Positions 1-6,401 of a stretch of DNA of 9,002 nt are shown here, one piece after another. This DNA is from an uncultured Alphaproteobacteria bacterium (GTDB lineage Bacteria; Pseudomonadota; Alphaproteobacteria; Caulobacterales; Caulobacteraceae), in NCBI GenBank assembly GCA_903933475.1, contig CAIZKE010000085.1:1-9002 (forward strand), written 5' to 3'. The position numbers and the translations under genes are program-made. Each line of letters starts with the position of its first letter. Within the stretch, counting starts at the first letter, position 1. The notes under the pieces were generated by a model, which did not search any database, was not told the origin of the DNA, and was given only the letters and a program-made list of their open reading frames with translations.

Positions 1-560
1 GCCTCGTCGCGCAAGGCGGCATTGATGTCAGCCGAGGCGATGCCCGCGCTGGCTGCGAGGCGGTTGATGGCGCCTTCGTTGAGGGTCCTTTCCACCATCA
101 TGGCTTCATGGAAGTCCAGGCCGCCTGCGCGTCCGCCTGGGGTCAGCGCCGTGCGCGCGGCGAGGTCGGAGGCACCGCCGAAGATGGGGAATTCCTTCAG
201 CACCAGGCGGATGTCCTTGTTGCCGCGGACCAGGGCCGCGACTTCCGGGGCGATGGTCTTGCAGTAGCCGCAGCGGTAGTCGAAAAACTCGACGACCGTG
301 ATCTTCCCACCGGGATTGATCACCACGTCCCTCGGATCGCGCTCCAGGGCCTTCCGATTCTCAGCTACCGACTTTCGGGCGTCTTCGGACTGCTGGGCAA
401 TCTTCTTTTCCTGCAGCTTGCCAGCCATATCCTCCAGCAATTCAGGGTGTTCGAGCAGATAGCCCCTGACGGGCGGGCCGAGAACTGCGTCGAACGCCTT
501 CTGGCAGCCTCCGAGGGCGAGGGCGGCGGCAAGGGCGAGGGCTGGGGCGGCGGCTTTCAT
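1..560 (-). CDS. DsbA-family thiol:disulfide oxidoreductase, putative lipoprotein (partial, C-terminus off window)
   Basis: Reading the minus strand from the ATG at 560-558 gives 186 open codons running off the left edge. Residues 1-18 are a short Ala/Leu-rich signal ending in L-G-G-C, a plausible lipobox with Cys19 as the lipidated residue. The +2 residue is Gln, so outer-membrane sorting is possible. A charged helical linker (about 37-75) precedes a thioredoxin-fold segment: a strand ending in VVEFFDYRCGYCK (C97 and C100, the CxxC redox site), then KEFPIFG (122-128), as in Com1/BdbD-type DsbA proteins. The cis-Pro loop lies off the window. No in-frame start lies upstream before the M48 stop, which fixes the start, although no strong ribosome binding site is visible. 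It follows the M48 protease gene after 37 bases and is probably co-transcribed. Expected role: making or shuffling disulfides in envelope proteins. Oxidase versus isomerase cannot be told from this part. Confidence 0.87.
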   Translation of the reverse strand, partial: MKAAAPALALAAALALGGCQKAFDAVLGPPVRGYLLEHPELLEDMAGKLQEKKIAQQSEDARKSVAENRKALERDPRDVVINPGGKITVVEFFDYRCGYCKTIAPEVAALVRGNKDIRLVLKEFPIFGGASDLAARTALTPGGRAGGLDFHEAMMVERTLNEGAINRLAASAGIASADINAALRDE

Positions 561-597
561 GACGGCAACATAGGGTGGCTCAGCGCGGTGTGAAGCC

Positions 598-1989
598 CTA
601 TCCGGGCCCGCGCGCCCCGCGAACCTGCCTATCGTTCTCGGTCGCGAGCACGATGTCGTTGGCGCGGCGCCATTCCGGCGTGTTCCGCTCCAGCAGATCC
701 CTGGCCCGAAGGGCGAAGATCAGGGCCTGGCGGCGGTCGCCCTCGATGTAGTTGTACTCGGCGGTGGCATAGCGGGCGAGGCCATCCCGACTGCGCGAAT
801 CATAGGCCTGGGCAAGAAGTCTCCAGGCGATGGAGTTCTCATCGTCCTGGTCCAGGGCCGTCTTGAGTTCGTGGATTCCCTCGTCGATCTTGGCGGGATC
901 AGGCAGGGCGATGAGGGTCTGGCCGAGGTTGACCCTCAGCAGGGGCCCGTCGGGCTTGAGGGCCACGGACCGGCGCTGCGGCGCCTCGGCCTCGGCCGTC
1001 CGGCCAAACTCGAAGAGGATCTGTCCCTTGAGTTCCCAAAGATAGGGATTGTCGGGCTGCTCCTTGAGGAGGGCTTCGATCAGCTTGAGGGCCCGATCGG
1101 GTTCCTTGAGCTGGTACTGGGCGATCGCGCAGGCATAGCGGGTTGGATAGTCGGCCTTGGGCTCGGCGCACTTCACCACCGCGAGGTTGGGATTGATGAA
1201 GCCCTGCAGCTTGGCCTTCATGATGGCGTGGCGGTTGAGGCTTTCCGGGGTATCGAGAGTTTCAAAGTGCGACAGTTTCTCGACACGCGCCCTCAGGGCC
1301 TCGATCCGGTCGGAACTCAGCGGGTGGGTTCGGAAGTAGGCGAACCTTCGAGCCTCGGAAAACACTTCCTGGTAGCGGAAATTGTCGAAGAAGGTCACCA
1401 GGCCCTTCCCGGAGAGCCCGGCAGATTCGAGGTAGGTTGCACCGGCCTGGTCGGCCCGGCTTTCCTGTTCGCGGTTGTAGCCCATGGCGCCGAGGGCGCC
1501 GAAGAAGCTGGCGTTCGCCGCCAGGATTGCGCCGGCCTCGACATTGCCAGCCAGGGCCGCCAAGACGCCGAGACCCATGGTCAGCAGGAAGGGTTTGAGC
1601 CCGGCCTGTGACCCCTCTTCGGAACGCGCCGAGTGGCCGCCCGCCAGGTGGGCCACTTCGTGGGCGATGACGCCCTGGAGCTCATTGGGCGTCTTGGTCT
1701 CGAGGATCAGGCCGGTGAAGACGCCCATGACGCCAGGCCCGGCAAAGGCGTTCAGGTCCTTGGATCCCAGGAGAAGAATGCGGATCGTTTCCGATTCCAG
1801 GCCAGCGGCCTTGAACAGGGGCGCGGAATCCAGTCTCAGCGTCTCCTCGATCTCCGTGTCGCGGATCAGGGACAGGGGCTCGCTCTGCGCCAGGGCGACA
1901 GACGGAACAAGGCTCTGGGAAAGGGCGGCCGCGAGGCTTAGCCCCACGGCCAGACGCTTTCCTAGGTGCACACGGCGGTGGCCGCCCAT
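598..1989 (-). CDS. Periplasmic M48-family zinc metalloprotease with TPR repeats (BepA-like)
   Basis: 463 aa. A signal peptide spans residues 1-34 (basic n-region, hydrophobic core, ALA then Q at the predicted cleavage site). The peptidase M48 domain has HEVAH at 110-114 (two zinc His and the catalytic Glu) and ESRAD at 176-180, whose Glu is the third zinc ligand. THPLSSDR at 221-228 matches the region holding the conserved regulatory His of E. coli BepA. A hydrophobic stretch at about 131-168 resembles the loop that sits on or in the membrane in this family. Residues about 283-435 form helical repeats resembling TPRs. Length and domain order fit BepA/YfgC-type proteases, which help assemble outer-membrane proteins such as LptD and degrade stalled ones. 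The start is supported by AGGAG at 2001-1997, seven bases upstream. The mature protein has exactly two cysteines, C274 and C287. It lies 47 bases after rne and 37 bases before the DsbA-like gene. The family call is firm; BepA orthology is inferred. Confidence 0.94.
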   Translation of the reverse strand: MGGHRRVHLGKRLAVGLSLAAALSQSLVPSVALAQSEPLSLIRDTEIEETLRLDSAPLFKAAGLESETIRILLLGSKDLNAFAGPGVMGVFTGLILETKTPNELQGVIAHEVAHLAGGHSARSEEGSQAGLKPFLLTMGLGVLAALAGNVEAGAILAANASFFGALGAMGYNREQESRADQAGATYLESAGLSGKGLVTFFDNFRYQEVFSEARRFAYFRTHPLSSDRIEALRARVEKLSHFETLDTPESLNRHAIMKAKLQGFINPNLAVVKCAEPKADYPTRYACAIAQYQLKEPDRALKLIEALLKEQPDNPYLWELKGQILFEFGRTAEAEAPQRRSVALKPDGPLLRVNLGQTLIALPDPAKIDEGIHELKTALDQDDENSIAWRLLAQAYDSRSRDGLARYATAEYNYIEGDRRQALIFALRARDLLERNTPEWRRANDIVLATENDRQVRGARGPG

Positions 1990-2036
1990 GGCGAGTCTCC
2001 TGGTGTTGCGCCCCGAGCCCCCTGAAGGCTAGCCCG

Positions 2037-4698
2037 TCAGCCGCGACGCCACCAGCCCTTGCGCGGCTTAGGCGGTGGGGCCGTGATCTCAGCGGGGTCC
2101 GGTTCGCGCGTCGCCGGGACGGGATCGATTACCTCCGGCGCAGGTTCGACCTCCTGCACAGCAGGCTGCGCTGGCTCTGAAACTACCTCGACAGGATCCG
2201 CCTCGACGGCCTCAGCCGCCTCAACCGGTGCGCGGGCGCGGGAACGCCGCGCCCTTGCAGGCTTTGCAGGCAACTCGGCCGGCGCTTCGGTCTCAGGAGA
2301 CAGGGGCTGCGCCTCAGGGACTGAGGCCTCATTGGCTAGAGTCTCAGTGACGAGGGTCTCAGGCATCCCGGTCTCTTGGGCTTGGCCCTCCGGGACTTCA
2401 ATTTCGGCAGCCTGGGCGGCCTGAGCTTCAACCCCGGCATCAGAGCCTTCCTCCCGGCGACCACGTCCGCGACCGCGACGGGGCCGACGGGCGCGCTCGG
2501 GTTCGGCCTCGGGCAGTTCAACCCAGATATCCGCGGAGTGCGCCTCTGAGGTAGCCAAGGGCTGCACGGCACCCTGTAGCCGGGCTTCAGCCGCTGGCTC
2601 CTGGCTGTCCTGCGAGGGGTCGAACCAGATGAAGGGGTTGTCATCGTAGGGCACCCAGGGCCGGGTCCAGGCGTAGGCGTCCTGCGGACGCCCATCCTCG
2701 CGGGAGCGTCTTCCACCCCTGCGCCCGCGCCGCCGCCGGCGGCCGCCCTGGCCGTCATCCTCTTCATCATCACGGTTCTCGCGGGGTGCCTCAGGCGCCG
2801 TTCCGGCGACCCTCGGCTCGACGTCCCGCCGTCCGCGACGCCTGCGCCGGCGGCCCCGGCGATCGCCAGAGTCTTCGCGCTCGCTGGAGTCTTGGCGACC
2901 GCCATCGGATTCACCGGCCTCCTCGTCGTCCTCGTCGACAAGGATTTCCTCCTCATCGTCGGCATCGTCCTCATCCTCGATCTCGTCCTCGAATTCCTCG
3001 TCCGCAGGCGTGTAGGGCTCGAGGGACCGGGGCGCCGAGGGGGTGTCCACGGCCCGCGCCTGGTCTGACGTGCGCTCAAGGGCGAAGTCCGCATGCGGCA
3101 GGGTCTCGTCGACCACGACCGAGATGAAGACGCCCTGCTCCGCGTGCAGTCGGGACAGATGACCGCGCTTCTCATTGAGGATGTAGAGCGCCACAGACCG
3201 CGGCGCCCTTAGGGTGATCTCGCCAGATCCCTTCAGGGCCTCCACCTCAGCGGCTCTCAGGGCGCCGAGGGCACTGGATTCCACCGACCGCACCCGGCCG
3301 GTTCCAGCGCATTGCTCGCAGACATGGGTGGTGCCTTCCAGCAGGCTGGACCGGCGCCGCTGCCGCGACAGTTCCATGAGCCCGAAGCTGGAGATCCGCC
3401 CCACCTGAATCCGTGCGCGGTCGTCCTTGAGGGCATCCTTCAGCTTCTTCTCGACGGCGCGGTTGTTCTTCGACTCATCCATGTCGATGAAGTCGATGAC
3501 GACCAGGCCGGCCAGGTCACGCAGCCGGAGTTGCCGGGCGGTTTCCTCGGCAGCTTCCATGTTTGTCCGGAGAGCCGTGGCCTCGACATTCCGCTCGCGT
3601 GTGGCGCGGCCAGAATTGACGTCGACGGCGACGAGGGCTTCGGTCTGGTTGATCACCAGGTAACCGCCGGACTTCAGCGGGACCACGGGGGTGTAGATCT
3701 GGGCCAGATAGTCTTCGACATTATGCCGAACGAAAAGGGGCGTCGGCTCGCGGTAGTGCTGAACCTTGCGGGCCTGGGAGGGCATAAGCATCCGCATGAA
3801 ATCGCGGGCCTCCCGGAAGCCCGCCTCTCCCTCGACCAGGACTTCGTCGATGTCCTTGTCGTAGAGGTCGCGGATGGTCCGCTTCACCAGGTCCTCTTCC
3901 TCGTAGATGAGGGAGGGTGCCACGGAATGCAGGGTGGTCTCGCGGATGTTCTCCCACATCCGCAGCAGGTAGTCGTAATCGCGCTGGATCTCGGCCTTGG
4001 TGCGCTTGGCTCCGGCTGTGCGGACAATCAGGCCCATGCCGTCCGGAACGTCTAGCCCCTGGACGACGGTCTTCAGGCGCTTGCGGTCCGTGATCGAGGT
4101 GATCTTCCGGGAGATGCCACCGCCGCTGGCGGTGTTCGGCATGAGCACGCAGTAGCGTCCGGCCAGCGACAGATAGGTGGTCAGGGGCTGCGCCCTTGTT
4201 GCCGCGCTCTTCCTTGACGACCTGGATGAGCATGATCTGGCGGCGACGGATCACCTCCTGGATCTTGTAGCGACGCATCAGCCGCCGGCGACGCCGGGCG
4301 ACCTCCTGCTCCATGACATCGTCATCGTCCCCCGAAAGGGTCTCGGCGGCGTCCTCGCCGTCCTCGCTGTCGTCATCAGGACGGGAGGCTGCGACCTCGT
4401 CGTCGTCATCATCTGCGGCCGCTTCGGCCATCAGCGCTTCACGGTCGGCGACCGGAATCTGGTAGTAATCGGGGTGGATCTCGTTGAAGGCGAGGAAGCC
4501 GTGTCGGTTGCCGCCATACTCGATGAAGGCGGCCTGGAGCGAAGGCTCCACCCGAGTCACCTTGGCGAGATAGATGTTCCCGCGAAGCTGTTTGTGGCTC
4601 TTGCTCTCGAAATCGAACTCTTCAATTCGATTTCCGTCGATCACCGCCACGCGCGTCTCTTCGGCGTGGGCAGCATCGATAAGCATCTTCTTTGACAT
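2037..4698 (-). CDS. rne: Ribonuclease E, with a single-base frameshift at 4184-4187
   Basis: This is the endoribonuclease and scaffold of the RNA degradosome (mRNA decay, rRNA and tRNA processing). With one base of the C run at 4187-4184 removed, the gene reads as 886 aa. The start MSKKMLIDAA has GGAG six bases upstream. The S1 domain (about 36-171) carries an acidic and then Arg-rich insertion at about 87-150. Catalytic residues: D359 in VDVNSG and D402 in DFIDMD, spaced 43 apart as in E. coli D303/D346. The Zn-link CEQC is at 460-463, with the same 58-residue offset from the second Asp. The tail from about 560 is disordered: an acidic block (566-595), Arg blocks (612-624, 653-665, 739-748), an Ala/Glu/Pro-rich stretch, and a final RKGWWRRG. 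In Caulobacter, a C-terminal GWW motif binds PNPase. As written, translation shifts frame after residue 171 and would end at 325 aa, losing the catalytic site. The family call is certain; whether the frameshift is real is open. Confidence 0.96.
4184..4187 (-). other. rne: Frameshifting extra base in rne (four-base homopolymer)
   Basis: On the minus strand the sequence GGC GCA GCC CCT GAC reads G-A-A-P-D and leaves the RNase E frame. Removing one C gives GGC GCA GCC CTG ACC ACC TAT CTG, that is G-A-A-L-T-T-Y-L, and restores the conserved S1-domain sequence leading into SLAGRYCVLMPN. Both halves match RNase E perfectly well on either side. The lesion is therefore a single inserted base, either a sequencing/assembly error or a mutation. 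Confidence 0.9.
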
Positions 4699-4721
4699 AA
4701 AGGTCTCCGGAGCGCGCCTCA

Positions 4722-4733
4722 GGGCCGAAGCCC
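4722..4733 (-). other. Hairpin with UUCG tetraloop just upstream of rne ribosome binding site
   Basis: On the minus strand GGGC-TTCG-GCCC forms a four-pair stem closed by the unusually stable C(UUCG)G loop. It lies 13 bases upstream of the GGAG (4708-4705) that serves rne. It could shape access to the rne start. The stem is short and the region GC-rich, so chance is possible. Confidence 0.45.
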
Positions 4734-4777
4734 GGGCTGCGCCTGTTGGGGCGAGGGTCGCGCAGGTCGTCGAACCG

Positions 4778-4792
4778 CGCGTCTGTGACGCG
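4778..4792 (-). other. Six-pair hairpin in the rne leader region
   Basis: The arms CGCGTC (4778-4783) and GACGCG (4787-4792) are perfect inverted repeats around a three-base loop. They lie about 80-95 bases upstream of the rne start. The structure is equally possible on either strand; I assign it to the rne side because the rne leader must cross it if transcription starts upstream. Confidence 0.35.
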
Positions 4793-4850
4793 GATATCGA
4801 CCGGCCGGGTTTTGGCTCGAGCTGCGCAGCCCATGGCGAGTTTCCAGTTT

Positions 4851-4871
4851 TGCGGACGCTCGCCGTCCGCA
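4851..4871 (-). other. Eight-pair perfect hairpin in the rne leader region
   Basis: TGCGGACG (4851-4858) and CGTCCGCA (4864-4871) pair perfectly around a five-base loop. It is the strongest inverted repeat I found in the intergenic region. It has no T-tract on the rne strand, so it is not a terminator for rne transcription. It is a candidate leader stem-loop or protein-binding site. Confidence 0.45.
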
Positions 4872-5024
4872 GCGGGAGCCCCGAGACTGCCGGGCGCTGG
4901 GCCACGTGCAGGCCATCGGCGGACCCGTACTCGATCGCACCACGGCGCGACCGAAGGCTCCAATTGCAGCAAAATAGCCGCGGGCGCCAGTAAAAGATCG
5001 GGGCAGGCCAGCTTCCCAGCGTCC

Positions 5025-5053
5025 TTAACGATTTCACTACGCCCTTGCATTAG
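5025..5053 (+). promoter_or_regulatory. Candidate promoter for amiC
   Basis: TTAACG at 5025-5030 resembles the alphaproteobacterial -35 element TTGACG (five of six). It is followed after 17 bases by CATTAG (5048-5053), a weak -10 match. The amiC start is about 30 bases downstream of the -10. This is a visual match only and other placements are possible. Confidence 0.3.
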
Positions 5054-5081
5054 TGTGTCCAGGACCTGCAGCAGGCGGGAA

Positions 5082-6305
5082 ATGAAGGAAAAAGTCCTGG
5101 TGGTGTGGATGTCTGAAAGGCGGTGGCGCAAGGTTTGGCTTCTCCTGGCTGTGGCCGGGTGGGGTCTCCTTTTCCTCGTCGCACCCACCGTGAGCCAGGC
5201 GGCAGACCTCCGATCCGTCCGCCTCGGTGGCGATTCCGTTTCCACTCGTCTGGTGCTCGACCTCTCCGGTGAGGCGGCGGGGCGCCTACTGTCCGACGCC
5301 GGTGGAAAAATTGTCGTCTCCCTCGCCGATGCGGAGGTCGAAGCCCCGCTGCGTGGGCCCGGGCGGGGTCTGGTCCGGGCCTGGTCCGTCACGCCCCAGG
5401 CGGGAGGCGGTGCCCGGCTGTCGGTCGAGACTGCAGCGGGCGTTACGGTCCGCCGGCGCTTCCTGCTGCCGCCCGGTGAAGGTTCGCCCGGCTATCGATA
5501 CGTCATAGACTTCGAGATGGCTTCGACGGTTCAAGCCCCGGGGGGCACCGTCCGGCTTACGTCCCTGCGGGAGACTTCGGCCACCGCCGCTGCGTCCCCG
5601 CGGAAGACCACCAAGACCCGGCGGGACTCCCGCAAGATCGTTGTCATAGACGCCGGCCATGGCGGAAAGGATCCCGGCGCCCTTGGGAGCGACCACCGGG
5701 AAAAAGACCTGACCCTTGCCTCTGCCCTGGCCCTGCGCGACCGGCTCCATCGCACCGGGCGCTATCGGGTCGTGATGACCCGCGACCGGGACGTCTACGT
5801 GCCCCTCGAGACCCGGGTGCAGATCGCCCGTACAGCCAACGCTGACCTTTTCATTTCCCTGCATGCGGACTCCGGGCCTGATGAGACGGTCCGCGGAGCC
5901 AGTGTCTACACCCTGGCGGACAGGGCGGTTGGCCGGTCCGCACGGCTTGTCACCCGCGACGACTGGTTCATGAAGGCCGGCTACCACTCCGACCAGAGCG
6001 TCTCGGGCATCCTGTTCGACCTCACCCAGAGGGCGACCAAGAACCGGTCCGCGACCTTTGCCCAGATCCTCCTTGACGAGGTCGGCGATGACCAGGCCCT
6101 GCTGCGGCGCAGTCACAGAGAGGCCGGTCTCGCTGTTCTCCTGGCGCCGGACGTCCCCGCCGTCCTCCTGGAGATGGGCTTCATAACCAATCCCGACGAC
6201 CAGGCCCTGCTCGCCGATCCGGCCTCGCGTGGCCGGCTTGTCGGCGCCGTCGCCAGCGCCATCGAGGCCTATTTCAGGAACGACGTGCAGGTGGCTTCCC
6301 GATAG
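5082..6305 (+). CDS. amiC: N-acetylmuramoyl-L-alanine amidase, AMIN + Amidase_3 domains
   Basis: 407 aa from ATG 5082. It cleaves the amide bond between MurNAc and the L-Ala of the stem peptide in periplasmic peptidoglycan; in Caulobacter the AmiC-type amidase works in daughter-cell separation under LytM-factor control. A signal peptide ends near SQA-AD (residues 38-42). An AMIN domain (about 43-146), which targets division sites, is followed by a Ser/Thr/Arg-rich linker and Amidase_3 (about 186-398). Zinc ligands are H193 (DAGHGG), E207 (REKD) and H261 (SLHAD); the catalytic E364 lies in LLEMGFITN. An internal ATG at 5109 gives a more ordinary signal peptide (MSERRWRKVWLLL) and is a real alternative start. 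The ribosome binding sites do not settle it (AGGCGGG close to 5082, GGTGG before 5109). It has no cysteines. It is transcribed away from rne and lies just upstream of the PBP gene, an expected cell-wall pair. Confidence 0.94.
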   Translation: MKEKVLVVWMSERRWRKVWLLLAVAGWGLLFLVAPTVSQAADLRSVRLGGDSVSTRLVLDLSGEAAGRLLSDAGGKIVVSLADAEVEAPLRGPGRGLVRAWSVTPQAGGGARLSVETAAGVTVRRRFLLPPGEGSPGYRYVIDFEMASTVQAPGGTVRLTSLRETSATAAASPRKTTKTRRDSRKIVVIDAGHGGKDPGALGSDHREKDLTLASALALRDRLHRTGRYRVVMTRDRDVYVPLETRVQIARTANADLFISLHADSGPDETVRGASVYTLADRAVGRSARLVTRDDWFMKAGYHSDQSVSGILFDLTQRATKNRSATFAQILLDEVGDDQALLRRSHREAGLAVLLAPDVPAVLLEMGFITNPDDQALLADPASRGRLVGAVASAIEAYFRNDVQVASR

Positions 6306-6307
6306 CT

Positions 6308-6340
6308 GGGACGGTGCCAGAATCCGTCTTCCCCTTTTTC
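6308..6340 (+). terminator. Possible weak intrinsic terminator after amiC
   Basis: Two bases after the amiC stop, GGGACGG (6308-6314) can pair with CCGTCTT (6324-6330), five Watson-Crick and two G-T pairs around a nine-base loop. A pyrimidine run containing five T (6335-6339) follows. The stem is weak, so partial read-through into the PBP gene is likely. Confidence 0.4.
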
Positions 6341-6368
6341 GAAACGCGCCCTAGACGATGGAGCTTGT

Positions 6369-6396
6369 GGACGCGTGGGCGTCTGCGGAGGCGTCC
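6369..6396 (+). other. Alternative inverted repeats around the PBP ribosome binding site
   Basis: GGACGC (6369-6374) can pair through GACGC with GCGTC (6379-6383) to make a hairpin with a four-base loop. Alternatively it can pair with GCGTCC (6391-6396), which would enclose most of the GGAGG site. The two pairings exclude each other. The arms are only five or six pairs, so this is a weak observation. Confidence 0.25.
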
Positions 6397-6401
6397 CTGT
6401 C

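Larger units (their letters stand above)
4699..5081. promoter_or_regulatory. Divergent intergenic region between rne and amiC
   Basis: 383 bases with no convincing gene; the open frames crossing it lack family resemblance. It must contain the promoters for both arms. In rne orientation it holds three short perfect hairpins (4722-4733, 4778-4792, 4851-4871) that would lie in a long rne leader. The 120 bases nearest amiC are less GC-rich than the rest and contain the best promoter-like elements. On the rne side the AT-richer stretch around 4970-5000 (minus strand reads GGCTATTTTGCTGC) is a possible -10 region, but I cannot match a good -35 to it. A long leader would fit the known autoregulation of rne in E. 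coli. Whether that applies here is inference. Confidence 0.6.

Noticed and set aside
871..1611. Plus-strand open frame of 246 codons antisense to the M48 protease gene
   Set aside because: The opposite strand encodes a clear protease with its zinc motif, signal peptide and TPRs. Long antisense frames are expected in GC-rich coding DNA, and this one shows no recognisable domain.
2336..3175. Minus-strand frame of 279 codons overlapping the rne tail in another frame
   Set aside because: It is an Arg/Pro/Thr-rich out-of-frame reading of the charge-block region. The in-frame reading ends correctly with GWWRRG, so this is a by-product of composition.
3312..4055. Plus-strand open frame of 247 codons antisense to rne
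   Set aside because: It mirrors the catalytic half of RNase E and has no family resemblance or ribosome binding site that I can see.
2037..4148. Treating the rne 3' part as a separate gene starting at GTG 4148
   Set aside because: Its first residues are internal RNase E S1-domain sequence, and the missing N-terminus lies directly upstream in another frame, so this is one gene with a frameshift.
5025..5040. CtrA-type binding site (TTAA-N7-TTAA) upstream of amiC
   Set aside because: Only the first half, TTAACG, is present; the bases at the second half-site spacing are ACTA, which is not a good match.
6375..6401. Upstream GTG at 6375 as the PBP start
   Set aside because: It would add nine residues including a cysteine, with a poorer ribosome binding site (GGAG 11 bases upstream). 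GTG 6402 has GGAGG at ten bases and gives a conventional anchor. It cannot be excluded.
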